The notes under the pieces are model-generated. The model made no database searches and had not been told where the DNA came from. It worked only from the letters and a program-made list of their open reading frames with translations. From JBBROS01 sp965213845 (GTDB lineage Bacteria > Pseudomonadota > Alphaproteobacteria > Acetobacterales > Acetobacteraceae), in the NCBI GenBank assembly GCA_965213845.1, contig CBDCAI010000014.1, positions 835,555 to 899,554 of the forward strand: DNA of 64,000 bases, given 5' to 3'. Below, in pieces: positions 26,365 through 34,655 of the stretch (position 1 is its first letter; each line of letters begins with the position of its first letter). Made by a program: the position numbers and the translations under genes.

Positions 26365-29300
26365 ATGACGAAGCGTATGTTGATCGACAGCACCCACGCG
26401 GAAGAGACCCGCGTGGTGGTCCTGTACGGTAACCGCCTCGAAGACTACGACGTCGAGACCTCGACCAAGCAGCAGCTCAAGGGCAACATCTACCTCGCCA
26501 AGATCGTCCGCGTGGAGCCGAGCCTTCAGGCGGCCTTCGTGGAGTTCGGCGGGGGCCGGCACGGCTTCCTGGCCTTCGGCGAGATCCACCCGGACTATTA
26601 CCAGATCCCGGTCGCGGACCGGAAGCGCCTGCTTGAGCTGCAGGAAGCCGAAGCACGCGAGGAAGAGGAAGAAGAGGAGCGCGAGGCGGCCCGGCGCGAG
26701 CGGGGCGGGCCACGGGCGCCCGCCCGGCGCGAAGACGAGGGCGGCGAGGGCGAAACACCGGAGTTGCACGACGATGTCGCGGCCGATCCGGAGTCGCCGT
26801 CCGGGGACGATGGTGCGGGGCAGGATGGCGGCGCGCCGGCCGACCTGATGACCGAGGCGGCCTATGCCGTGGCAGCCGACCCCGAGGGCGCCGAGACGGC
26901 TTTGCCCCATCTCGATGCCCTGCCGGGCCAGGTCGCCCAGCCGGCGGCGATCGCGCAAGACATCCTCGTCGTCCCGGAGCAGGCGCAGGCGCTGTTCCCG
27001 ACCGAAGGGGCGGACCTCGCGCTGGAGGCGTCGGAGCCCTTCGCACCCCACCCGGAGCCGCAGGCCGAGACAGTCGCCGGGACGCACCACGAGCCCGGCG
27101 CGGCAGAGCCCGAGGGCGACCTGCCCCACGCAGCCGCCGACCCCGACCACGACGACACCCGCGGTGACCCCGAGGCCGAGGCGAAGCCGGATGCACCGTC
27201 CGATCCGATGGCGCAGGAGGCTTCGTCCATCGAGACGATCGCGGCGGAGCCGGCGCCCGAGCACATCGGCGGCGAGCTGGACACCGACGACCGCGCCGAC
27301 CGGCGGCCGCCGTCGCGCTTCATGCGCAACTACAAGATCCAGGAGGTGATGCGGCGCCGGCAGATCCTGCTGGTGCAGGTCGTGAAGGAGGAGCGCGGCA
27401 ACAAGGGCGCGGCGCTGACGACGTATATCTCGCTGGCCGGGCGCTTCTCGGTGCTGATGCCGAACTCGCCGCGGGGCGGCGGCATCTCGCGCAAGATCAC
27501 TTCGGCGGCCGACCGGCGGCGGTTGAAGGAGATCACGACGGAGCTGGACCTGCCGCGCGGCATGGGGCTGATCGTTCGCACGGCCGGGGCGCAGCGGCCC
27601 AAGCCGGAGATCATCCGGGATTGCGAGTACCTGCTGGACCAGTGGGACCAGATCCGCGACCTGACGATGAAGAGCATGGCGCCCACCTTGATCTACGAGG
27701 AGGCGAGCCTCATCAAGCGCGCCATCCGCGACGTGTATTCGCGGGAGGTCGAGGAGATCCTGGTGGACGGCGAGGCCGGGTGGCAGGCCGCGCGGGACTT
27801 CATGCGGATGCTGATGCCGAGCCACGCCAAGAAGGTGCAGCTGTGGCGTGATCCGCAGCCACTGTTCGCCAAGGCGCAGGTGGAGAGCCAGCTGGACGCG
27901 ATGCTGCAGCCGACGGTGCAGCTGCGCAGCGGCGGCTACCTGGTGATCAACCAGACCGAGGCGCTGGTGGCGATCGACGTGAACTCGGGCCGCAGCACGC
28001 GGGAGCGCGGGATCGAGGAGACGGCCCTGCGGACCAACATGGAGGCGGCCGAGGAGGCGGCCCGGCAGTTGCGCCTGCGCGACCTCGCCGGGCTGATCGT
28101 CATCGACTTCATCGACATGGAAAGCCGGCGCAACAACGCCTCGGTCGAGAAGAAGCTAAAGGACGCGCTGAAGAACGACCGTGCGCGGATCCAGGTGGGG
28201 TCCATCAGCCATTTCGGCCTGCTGGAGATGAGCCGGCAGCGGCTGCGGCCGTCGTTGACGGAAACGAGCTTCGTGCTGTGCCCGCATTGCGGCGGCACCG
28301 GGCACATGCGCAGCACGGAAAGCGCCGCGCTGGCGGTGCTCCGCGGGATCGAGGACGAGGGCTCGAAGCGCCGTGCGGCCGAGATCGTCGTGCACGTGCA
28401 CGGATCGATCGCGCTGTATGTGCTCAACCACAAGCGGGTGCGGCTGGCGGAGATCGAAGAGCGCTTCGGCATGCATGTGACCTTCCAGGCGGACGACATG
28501 ATGATCCCGCCGGCGATGCGGATCGAGAAGGTCCGGGCGCTCGTGGGGTCGGAAGGCCCGGTGCCGATCAGCCAGCTGCCGCCGCCCGAGCCCTTCGAGG
28601 ACCCGGACGAGGAGGTGTTGGAGGCCGATCCCGTGCCGGAGGAGACGGAGCCGGTGGCGGCCGAGCCGCGCCGCGCCGAGCATGAGCGGCGGCCGCGCCG
28701 CGAGCGGGAGCCGCGCGCACGTCCGAGCGTCGCCGCGCCAGAGGCGGATGCTGAACTGGGTGCGGAGCCGGGTTCAGCGGTTGCCGGGCCGGATGACGAG
28801 GCGGAGAGGCCGGGCGAGACCGCCGAGAGTGGCGAGCAGCAGCAGCGGAAGCGTCGCCGCCGCCGCCGGGGAGGCCGTCGCGACGACGCCTTGGGATCCG
28901 AGGCTGGCGTTTCCGCCGAGGGCGCCGAGGCAGCAGCGGGGGGCGCGGCCGAAGACGGCGCCGTGCCCGAGCCGGGCATGTCCAGCGGGGAACCCGAGGG
29001 CGAGGGCACGCCCACGCCGGCGGGCGAGGCCGACGGTGCTTTGGTGGCGGGGGCCGACGGTGAACGCAAGCGCCGGGGACGGCGGGGCGGACGCCGCCGG
29101 CGTCGCGACCCGGCCGAAGCCGGGGAGGCCGCGACCGGCGAGGACGAGGCTGGCGCCGACACGCCGGAGCCGCAGCCGACGCCCCCCTATGTGCCGCCCC
29201 CGGTCTGGCACAGCTACACCGGCCCGACACCGGCCAACCCGTTCGGCGGCGACACCAACGCCTTCGCCTTCTTCGACGCCGTCGAGGAGATCGACGATGC

Positions 29301-29625
29301 GCCGCCGGCACGGGCCCCGGACGCCGTTGCGGCCAAGCCGGCCCCGGCGGTTGCGGAGCCGGTCGTGTCGGTGATGCCCGAGCCCGTCGTGTCGGAACCC
29401 GTCGTGTCGGCGCAAGGAGCGCCAGAGCCTGCCGCGTCCGAGACCGTGGCGGCGGATATGGTCGCTTCCGAGCCCGTCTTGGCCGAGCCCGTCTTGGCCA
29501 AGCCTGTCCTGCCTGAGCCTGTCGCGGCACAGCAGGTGTCTCTCGAGCCCGTGGTCGCCGAGACCGCGGAGAGCGACCCCGACGCGCCGGCAGCGGAGAA
29601 GAAGAAGGGGTGGTGGCGCCGCTAA
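26365..29625 (+). CDS. rne: ribonuclease E
   Basis: 1086 residues; endonuclease for mRNA decay and rRNA/tRNA processing and scaffold of the degradosome. The S1 domain starts normally (KGNIYLAKIVRVEPSLQAAF), then is split by an acidic, low-complexity insertion (about residues 92-312), a feature of alphaproteobacterial RNase E, and resumes at SRFMRNYKIQEVMRRRQIL. Catalytic region: VAIDVNSGRS and LIVIDFIDM supply the metal-binding Asp residues. The zinc-link CPHCGGTGH is near residue 638. The C-terminal third is disordered, with Arg-rich patches (RKRRRRRRGGRR) for RNA binding and Glu-Pro-Val repeats near the end. ATG 26365 follows CAGGAG. Confidence 0.96.
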   Translation: MTKRMLIDSTHAEETRVVVLYGNRLEDYDVETSTKQQLKGNIYLAKIVRVEPSLQAAFVEFGGGRHGFLAFGEIHPDYYQIPVADRKRLLELQEAEAREEEEEEEREAARRERGGPRAPARREDEGGEGETPELHDDVAADPESPSGDDGAGQDGGAPADLMTEAAYAVAADPEGAETALPHLDALPGQVAQPAAIAQDILVVPEQAQALFPTEGADLALEASEPFAPHPEPQAETVAGTHHEPGAAEPEGDLPHAAADPDHDDTRGDPEAEAKPDAPSDPMAQEASSIETIAAEPAPEHIGGELDTDDRADRRPPSRFMRNYKIQEVMRRRQILLVQVVKEERGNKGAALTTYISLAGRFSVLMPNSPRGGGISRKITSAADRRRLKEITTELDLPRGMGLIVRTAGAQRPKPEIIRDCEYLLDQWDQIRDLTMKSMAPTLIYEEASLIKRAIRDVYSREVEEILVDGEAGWQAARDFMRMLMPSHAKKVQLWRDPQPLFAKAQVESQLDAMLQPTVQLRSGGYLVINQTEALVAIDVNSGRSTRERGIEETALRTNMEAAEEAARQLRLRDLAGLIVIDFIDMESRRNNASVEKKLKDALKNDRARIQVGSISHFGLLEMSRQRLRPSLTETSFVLCPHCGGTGHMRSTESAALAVLRGIEDEGSKRRAAEIVVHVHGSIALYVLNHKRVRLAEIEERFGMHVTFQADDMMIPPAMRIEKVRALVGSEGPVPISQLPPPEPFEDPDEEVLEADPVPEETEPVAAEPRRAEHERRPRREREPRARPSVAAPEADAELGAEPGSAVAGPDDEAERPGETAESGEQQQRKRRRRRRGGRRDDALGSEAGVSAEGAEAAAGGAAEDGAVPEPGMSSGEPEGEGTPTPAGEADGALVAGADGERKRRGRRGGRRRRRDPAEAGEAATGEDEAGADTPEPQPTPPYVPPPVWHSYTGPTPANPFGGDTNAFAFFDAVEEIDDAPPARAPDAVAAKPAPAVAEPVVSVMPEPVVSEPVVSAQGAPEPAASETVAADMVASEPVLAEPVLAKPVLPEPVAAQQVSLEPVVAETAESDPDAPAAEKKKGWWRR

Positions 29626-29744
29626 GGCGCGACCACTCCTCAGCAGGGGGTGCCGCACGCCGTTCACTCGGGCGGTCGCGCGGCTGATCGGACGATCGCG
29701 AAGCCGTGTCTTGTCCGTGATCCCCCCTGCCCCATCTCCTCCGC

Positions 29745-29957
29745 ATGATACGGATAACGCTGTGTTTCACCGTTCTCGCCTGCGCCGGATGCGCCGGGCC
29801 ATCGACGGTTCGCCCCACCTGCCAGGCCGGTGTCCAGGCCGGCCTTGCGAGCGGGCAAACACCGGCGGGCGTCGTGGGCATCTCGGTGCCGGATGTCTAC
29901 TACCAGTCGGCCAACAGCTTCCCCAAAGGGGCGGCCCACGTGGATGAGTGCCTCTGA
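29745..29957 (+). CDS. small putative lipoprotein
   Basis: 70 residues. MIRITLCFTVLACAGCAG is a short lipoprotein signal with a lipobox (LACAGC) placing the modified Cys near residue 16. The mature part is 54 residues with two further Cys and no recognised domain (GVVGISVPDVYYQSANSFPK). It lies 119 bases after rne. It is supported by the signal alone, so moderate certainty. Confidence 0.55.
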   Translation: MIRITLCFTVLACAGCAGPSTVRPTCQAGVQAGLASGQTPAGVVGISVPDVYYQSANSFPKGAAHVDECL

Positions 29958-30002
29958 CCGCAGCCGCCCCGGACAAGATCGGGTGGACGCGGTCGGGCGT
30001 GG

Positions 30003-31487
30003 TCAGCCGAAGCCCATGAACCCTGCGCGATCGGCCATGGCGGGCGCCGCGCGCAGCCGACCGAGATCGGGCAGTGCGCGGGCGGTTCGCGGGTCGCCGG
30101 CAAGGTGGGTCTCCAGCGCCTGCGCGACGGCCAGCACCAGCGCGTCGCCGCCGCGGGGCCCGACGATCTGCAGGCCGAAAGGCATGCCGTTCCGATCGAG
30201 CCCCATCGGCAGCGACACCGACGGATGTCCGATCAGCGAGCTGCAGTAGGCCAGCGCGAGCCACTGGAAGTAGGTCCGGGTCGCCTTGCCGTCGATCTCG
30301 GCGGGATACAGCTCGGTCCAGTCGCGCGGGCTGATGGTGATGGCCGGCGAGAGCACGACGTCCCAATCGTCGAAGAACGATTGCCAGCGCCGATACATGT
30401 CGGCCTGCAGCCCCATGGCGCGCGAGACGTCCATGGCGGAGTAGCGCAGGCCTTCTTCGTAGTTCGCGTGAATGTTGGGGCCCAGGTCGTGCGGCCGGGT
30501 GCGCATGCTGTCGGCGTGCTTGCGCAGGAAGCCGAGGCTGCGGAGCACCTCGAACGACTCGTCGGCACCGGTGCAGTCGGGCGTGGTGTCGCCGGCCTGG
30601 GCGAAGGCACCGCGGAACAGCGCCGTCTTCTCGGCGAAGACCTCGGCGATGTGCCGCTCGGTGGGCGCGAAGCCGAAATCCGGCGTCAGCGCCACCTTCA
30701 GGCTGGACAGGTCGCATCGGGCCGGGACGGCGAAGTCGGCGGGCTGGCGGACGGTTCGGCCGTGGATGGTGGTGGCCTGCGGGTCCCGCTTGTCGTCGCT
30801 GACCATGGTGGACAGCAGCAGCGCGACGTCGCCCACGGTGCGGCCCATCGGGCCCAGAACACTGAGGGGGGAGAAGCCGTACTTCTCGCTGGCGACCAGG
30901 CCGGGGCTGGGGCGGAAGCCGACGATGCCGTTGAAGCTCGCGGGGTTGCGCAGGCTGCCGCCGGTGTCGGACCCGGTCGCCAGCGGCACCATGCCGCAAG
31001 CCAGCGCCACCGCGGAGCCGCCGGAGGAGCCGGCGGCCGACTTGGACGGATCGAACGCGTTGCCTGTCGCGCCATACACGGCGTTGCGCGTGTTCGCCCC
31101 GGCCCCGAACTCCGGCACGTTCGACTTCGCGATGATGGTGGCCCCGGCATCGCGGATCGCGCCGATCGTGCGCTGGTCCTGGTGGACCATGATCCCGGCA
31201 TGAATCGGGCTGCCATGGCTGGTGACGAAGCCCGCGGCATCCTCGAGGTCCTTCACCGCGAGCGGCAGGCCATGGAGTGGGCCGAGCGGGCGGCCGTCCA
31301 TCACGGCCTGTTCGGCGGTGCGGGCGGTGGTACGGGCGCCCTGGAAATCGCGGGCCGGAAGGGCGTTGACGGCCGGGTCGATGGCCTCGATGCGGGCGAT
31401 GCAGCTTTCGGTCAGCTCGACCGGTGAGAGCCGGCGCGTGCCGATCAGGCGGCGCGCCTCGACGGCGGTCAGCTCGCAGGGCTCCAT
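30003..31487 (-). CDS. amidase (amidase-signature family)
   Basis: 494 residues. The Ser-cisSer-Lys triad is visible: Lys in LPLAVKDLEDAAG (about residue 78), cis-Ser in SAAGSSGGSAVALACG (about 150) and the nucleophile Ser in GSDTGGSLRNPA (about 177). Hydrolyses aliphatic or aromatic amides. It starts two bases after the stop of the gamma-glutamyltransferase gene, so the two are one operon, suggesting amide or glutamyl-compound catabolism. It is not a GatA: no gatB or gatC is nearby. Confidence 0.92.
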   Translation of the reverse strand: MEPCELTAVEARRLIGTRRLSPVELTESCIARIEAIDPAVNALPARDFQGARTTARTAEQAVMDGRPLGPLHGLPLAVKDLEDAAGFVTSHGSPIHAGIMVHQDQRTIGAIRDAGATIIAKSNVPEFGAGANTRNAVYGATGNAFDPSKSAAGSSGGSAVALACGMVPLATGSDTGGSLRNPASFNGIVGFRPSPGLVASEKYGFSPLSVLGPMGRTVGDVALLLSTMVSDDKRDPQATTIHGRTVRQPADFAVPARCDLSSLKVALTPDFGFAPTERHIAEVFAEKTALFRGAFAQAGDTTPDCTGADESFEVLRSLGFLRKHADSMRTRPHDLGPNIHANYEEGLRYSAMDVSRAMGLQADMYRRWQSFFDDWDVVLSPAITISPRDWTELYPAEIDGKATRTYFQWLALAYCSSLIGHPSVSLPMGLDRNGMPFGLQIVGPRGGDALVLAVAQALETHLAGDPRTARALPDLGRLRAAPAMADRAGFMGFG

Positions 31488-31489
31488 CG

Positions 31490-33088
31490 TCAGTAGCCCA
31501 GCGCCATGCCGTCCTTGCGCGGTTCGGATCCGCCGACGAGGACGCCGGAGTTCGGGTCCTTCCAGATGGCCTGGCCACCGCCATGCGGGCGCTCGACCCC
31601 GGTTGTGACATGGCCGAGCGCCTGCAGCCGGGCGACGGTCTCGGGCGGCACGCCACGCTCGACCTCCACCTTGCCGCCGGTGGGGAAGACGCGCGGCAGG
31701 TCCAGCGCCTGCTGGATGTCGAGGCCGTAATCGATCATGTTGCTCAGAAACCAGGTCTGCCCCATGGGTTGGAAGTGGCCGCCCATGACGCCGTAGGGCA
31801 TGAGGGCGCGGCCGTTCTTCGTCACCATGCCGGGGATGATGGTGTGCATCGGGCGCTTGCGGGGGGCGATGCAGTTGGGGTGTCCGCGCTCGATCCGGAA
31901 GCCGAAGCCGCGGTTCTGCAGCATGACGCCGGATTCGCCGGCCAGGATGCCGGAGCCGAAGCCCTGGAACAGCGAGTTGATGAAGCTGCAGGCGTTGCCG
32001 TCACGGTCCATGACCGACAGGTAGGTGGTGTCGCGATGGACCGGCAGCAGCGCCTCCCCGGCGGCCGGCATGTGCGTCATGGCGCGATCGTCGCGGATCA
32101 GCGCCCGCAGGCCCGCCAGGTATTCGGGGCTGGTGAGGCGGGCGACGGGAACGTCGACCTGGGCCGGGTCGGCCAGGAAGGCGTCGCGGTCGCGGTAGAC
32201 CAGGCGCGCGGCCTCCAGGTGGCGATGCAGGCGCAGCGGGTCCATGGGGCCGCCGGGGGCGGGATCGAACCCCTCCATGATGCCGAGCAGCATCAGGACC
32301 ATGAGGCCGGAGCCGTTCGGCGGGCACTGCCAGACGGTATGTCCGCGGTAGTCGGTCTTGATGGGGGTGACGAACTCCGCGCCCGAGCGGCCTTCGGCGA
32401 AGTCCTGCTCGGTCTGCAGGCCGCCATGGGCGCGCAGGCTGTTGACCATGTCGGCGGCGACCGCGCCCTCATAGAAGCCGGCGCTGCCCTTGGCCGCGAT
32501 GGTCCGCAGGGTCTGCGCCAGGTTCTTTTGCACGAACAGGTCGCCGGCGCGCGGGGCGGCGCCGCTGGGCAGGAAGGCCTCGGCCCCGGTGCTGCGCAGT
32601 TTGCCTTCCAGCAGCTTCCAGTCGAAGGCGACGCGGGCGTGGACGGGCCAGCCGTCCTCGGCGAAGCGGATCGCCGGCTGCAGCAGCTCGTCCAGGCCCT
32701 TCGTGCCGTGCCGGGCCAGCAGCGTCTCCCAGGCGGAGACGGCGCCGGGGATGGTGACGGTGTGGGGCGACGTGTTCTGGAGGCTGGCGATGCCGCGGGC
32801 CTCGAACCAGTCGATGCTGGCAGCGGCGGCGGCGCGGCCGGAGCCGTTGAGTGCCACCACCGCATCCGAGCCGTTCGGGGCATAGAGGCAGAAGCAGTCG
32901 CCGCCGATGCCGGTGGATTGCGGTTCGATGACGCCCAGCACGGCGACGGCGGCGACGGCGGCGTCCATGGCGTTGCCGCCGGCACGCAGCACGTCGAGGG
33001 CGGTCAGGGTGGCGGCGGGCATCGCGGTGGCGGCCATGCCGTGGGTCGAATAGACGGGGCTGCGGCCGGGCAGGTGGAAGTCGCGCAT
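31490..33088 (-). CDS. gamma-glutamyltransferase family protein
   Basis: 532 residues. The N-terminal large-subunit region has the family pattern AALDVLRAGGNAMDAAVA-like helix and GIGGDCFCLYAP. The self-cleaving junction is at RDTTYLSVMD near residue 350, where Thr becomes the N-terminal nucleophile, followed by GNACSFINSLFQGFGSG and GHPNCIAPRKRP. No clear signal peptide is present with ATG 33088, so it may be cytoplasmic, as in several GGT-like acylases. Shares an operon with the amidase. Substrate not determined. Confidence 0.9.
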   Translation of the reverse strand: MRDFHLPGRSPVYSTHGMAATAMPAATLTALDVLRAGGNAMDAAVAAVAVLGVIEPQSTGIGGDCFCLYAPNGSDAVVALNGSGRAAAAASIDWFEARGIASLQNTSPHTVTIPGAVSAWETLLARHGTKGLDELLQPAIRFAEDGWPVHARVAFDWKLLEGKLRSTGAEAFLPSGAAPRAGDLFVQKNLAQTLRTIAAKGSAGFYEGAVAADMVNSLRAHGGLQTEQDFAEGRSGAEFVTPIKTDYRGHTVWQCPPNGSGLMVLMLLGIMEGFDPAPGGPMDPLRLHRHLEAARLVYRDRDAFLADPAQVDVPVARLTSPEYLAGLRALIRDDRAMTHMPAAGEALLPVHRDTTYLSVMDRDGNACSFINSLFQGFGSGILAGESGVMLQNRGFGFRIERGHPNCIAPRKRPMHTIIPGMVTKNGRALMPYGVMGGHFQPMGQTWFLSNMIDYGLDIQQALDLPRVFPTGGKVEVERGVPPETVARLQALGHVTTGVERPHGGGQAIWKDPNSGVLVGGSEPRKDGMALGY

Positions 33089-33167
33089 GGGGAAGGCTCC
33101 TGTTGCTTCGACGCTGGCATGGGGGGTGCGGCTTGGCAATCTGCGGCGGGCCCGCGATGATGGGGCG

Positions 33168-33509
33168 ATGAGCAGCCCGATCGGTTTCGAGGACTTCGAG
33201 CGCGTCGACATCCGGGTCGGCACCATCATCGATGCGCAGGCGTTCCCCGCGGCGCGCAAGCCCGCGTTCAAGCTGTGGATCGACTTCGGGGGGGATCTCG
33301 GGGTGAAGACGTCGTCGGCGCAGGTGACGGTGCACTACACGCCAGGGGCGCTGGTGGGGCGGCAGGTGTGCGCGGTGGTGAACTTCCCGCCCCGGCAGAT
33401 CGGGCCGTTCCGCAGCGAGGTGCTGACGCTGGGCATGCCGGACGAGGCGGGCGGGGTGGTGCTGGTCCGGCCGGACCTGGTGGTGCCGAACGGGGGGAAA
33501 CTGTTCTGA
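33168..33509 (+). CDS. csaA: tRNA-binding / export chaperone CsaA
   Basis: 113 residues forming a single EMAP-II/Trbp111-type OB fold: ERVDIRVGTIIDAQAFPAAR at the start, VKTSSAQVTVHYTP in the middle, and FPPRQIGPFRSEVLTLG plus GGVVLVRPD at the end. CsaA binds unfolded preproteins and tRNA-like RNA as a dimer. ATG 33168 is clear. Its stop overlaps the probable gpt start as CTGA. Confidence 0.93.
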   Translation: MSSPIGFEDFERVDIRVGTIIDAQAFPAARKPAFKLWIDFGGDLGVKTSSAQVTVHYTPGALVGRQVCAVVNFPPRQIGPFRSEVLTLGMPDEAGGVVLVRPDLVVPNGGKLF

Positions 33510-33991
33510 TCGGCACTGGGGGGCGGGCCTACGCGACGGTCAGCTGGGACCAGCTGCACCGGGACGCCCGCAGCCTGGCCGCGGCGCTGCTGCCGCGGGG
33601 GCCTTGGCGCGGCCTGGTGGCGATCAGCCGGGGCGGCCTGGTGCCGGCGGCGATCGTCGCGCGGGAGCTGGAGTGCCGCCTGGTCGAGACCGTCTGCGTG
33701 GCGATGTACGACGAGGAGCAGTCGGGCGAGCCGGCCTTGCTGAAGGCGCCGGCGGCAGCGGGCGACGGCACGGGGTTCGTCATCATCGACGACCTGGTGG
33801 ACAGCGGCACCACGGCCCGGCTGGTGCGGGGCCTGCTGCCCCAGGCGCATTTCGCCTGCCTGTACGCGAAGCCGGCCGGGATGCGGCTGGCCGACACCTG
33901 GGTGGTGGAGGTGCCGCAGGACACCTGGGTCCTGTTCCCATGGGACACGGCGCCGCTGTTCGTTCCGCCGTTGGGCCGGGCGGGGTCTTGA
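33506..33991 (+). CDS. gpt: xanthine-guanine phosphoribosyltransferase, probable CTG start
   Basis: About 161 residues; salvages xanthine and guanine with PRPP. Homology to E. coli Gpt begins at ATVSWDQLHRDARSLA. The PRPP-binding loop is VIIDDLVDSGTTARLV (about residue 95); VAISRGGLVPAAIVARELE and VPQDTWVLFPWD also match. No ATG, GTG or TTG occurs at the right place. A CTG at 33506 overlaps the csaA stop as CTGA, has a G-rich stretch 8 or so bases upstream and gives the expected N-terminus, so CTG is the best start. A miscalled base is the alternative. Confidence 0.88.
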   Translation: MIGTGGRAYATVSWDQLHRDARSLAAALLPRGPWRGLVAISRGGLVPAAIVARELECRLVETVCVAMYDEEQSGEPALLKAPAAAGDGTGFVIIDDLVDSGTTARLVRGLLPQAHFACLYAKPAGMRLADTWVVEVPQDTWVLFPWDTAPLFVPPLGRAGS

Positions 33992-34051
33992 AGGGCGGGA
34001 TCCGGGCCTTGCACCCCCCTGCCCGCTGGGCTACACCGCCGCCTCTGCGTG

Positions 34052-34128
34052 GCGCCCGTAGCTCAATTGGATAGAGCACCAGACTACGAATCTGGGGGTT
34101 GGAAGTTCGAGTCTTTCCGGGCGCGCCA
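34052..34128 (+). tRNA. tRNA-Arg (anticodon ACG)
   Basis: A 77-base cloverleaf: acceptor GCGCCCG pairs with CGGGCGC, D-arm GCTC...GAGC, anticodon stem CCAGA/TCTGG with loop CTACGAA (anticodon ACG, read as ICG), T-arm GGAAG-TTCGAGT-CTTTC, discriminator G and encoded CCA at 34126-34128. No integrase or attachment-site repeat was seen beside it. Confidence 0.96.
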
Positions 34129-34330
34129 GGTTTCCACAGGGTCGGTGAAGACAGCAGGTTGCTCTCGAGGGCGATCGAGGGGTCTGCGCGCTTGCGGGTA
34201 TGGGAATCGGTGGATCGAGGCGAGAATTCTGCACTAAACCGGATGTTCGGGCGCCGGGATGTCGTTTCCCGCTTTCATTGCACAGCGCTTGCGGCTAGAG
34301 ACTGTCGCTCGACATAAGAAAGCGACGATA

Positions 34331-34534
34331 ATGGCGACTGGTTCGGTCAAGTGGTTCAACGCAACCAAGGGTTTCGGCTTTATTGAGCCGCAGGACGGGG
34401 GCAAGGATGTGTTCGTGCACATCTCTGCGGTTCAGGCAGCTGGCCTCAACGGCCTCAATGACGGGCAGAAGGTGACGTACGACGTCGTCGCCGAGCGCGG
34501 CAAGCAGGCTGCGGCGAACCTGAAGCTCGCCTAG
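34331..34534 (+). CDS. cold-shock protein CspA family
   Basis: 67 residues, single cold-shock domain. RNP1 (KGFGFI) and RNP2 (VFVHIS) are intact; begins MATGSVKWFNATKGFGFIEP. Binds single-stranded RNA and DNA as an RNA chaperone. ATG 34331 fixes the normal family length; an upstream in-frame ATG at 34259 would add a non-family extension. A 200-base leader between the tRNA and the start is without a gene and may carry the thermosensitive leader usual for csp genes. A strong terminator follows at 34542. Confidence 0.95.
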   Translation: MATGSVKWFNATKGFGFIEPQDGGKDVFVHISAVQAAGLNGLNDGQKVTYDVVAERGKQAAANLKLA

Positions 34535-34541
34535 GGTACCC

Positions 34542-34567
34542 GGTGGGGCGGCTTCGGCCGCCCTACC
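34542..34567 (+). terminator. UUCG-loop terminator after the cold-shock gene
   Basis: GGTGGGGCGGC and GCCGCCCTACC form an 11-bp stem (one G-T pair) closed by the tetraloop TTCG, eight bases after the stop codon. The following bases are CC/TT-rich rather than a pure T-run. Confidence 0.8.
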
Positions 34568-34655
34568 TCCTTCGGCCTTCTCAGGCCGCTTGCCCTCGGG
34601 ATCGCGCCCCGCTGGCATGAGATTTGCCTCTCCGGATGCCGGAGGGTGCCTGCGC

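Noticed and set aside
23957..26368. 803-codon + strand frame opposite mrcA and amiC
   Set aside because: Gly/Arg/Leu-rich shadow of two well-supported genes; no domain visible.
34052..34128. tRNA-Arg as an attachment site of an integrated island
   Set aside because: No integrase gene and no duplicated tRNA 3' end found in the following 20 kb.
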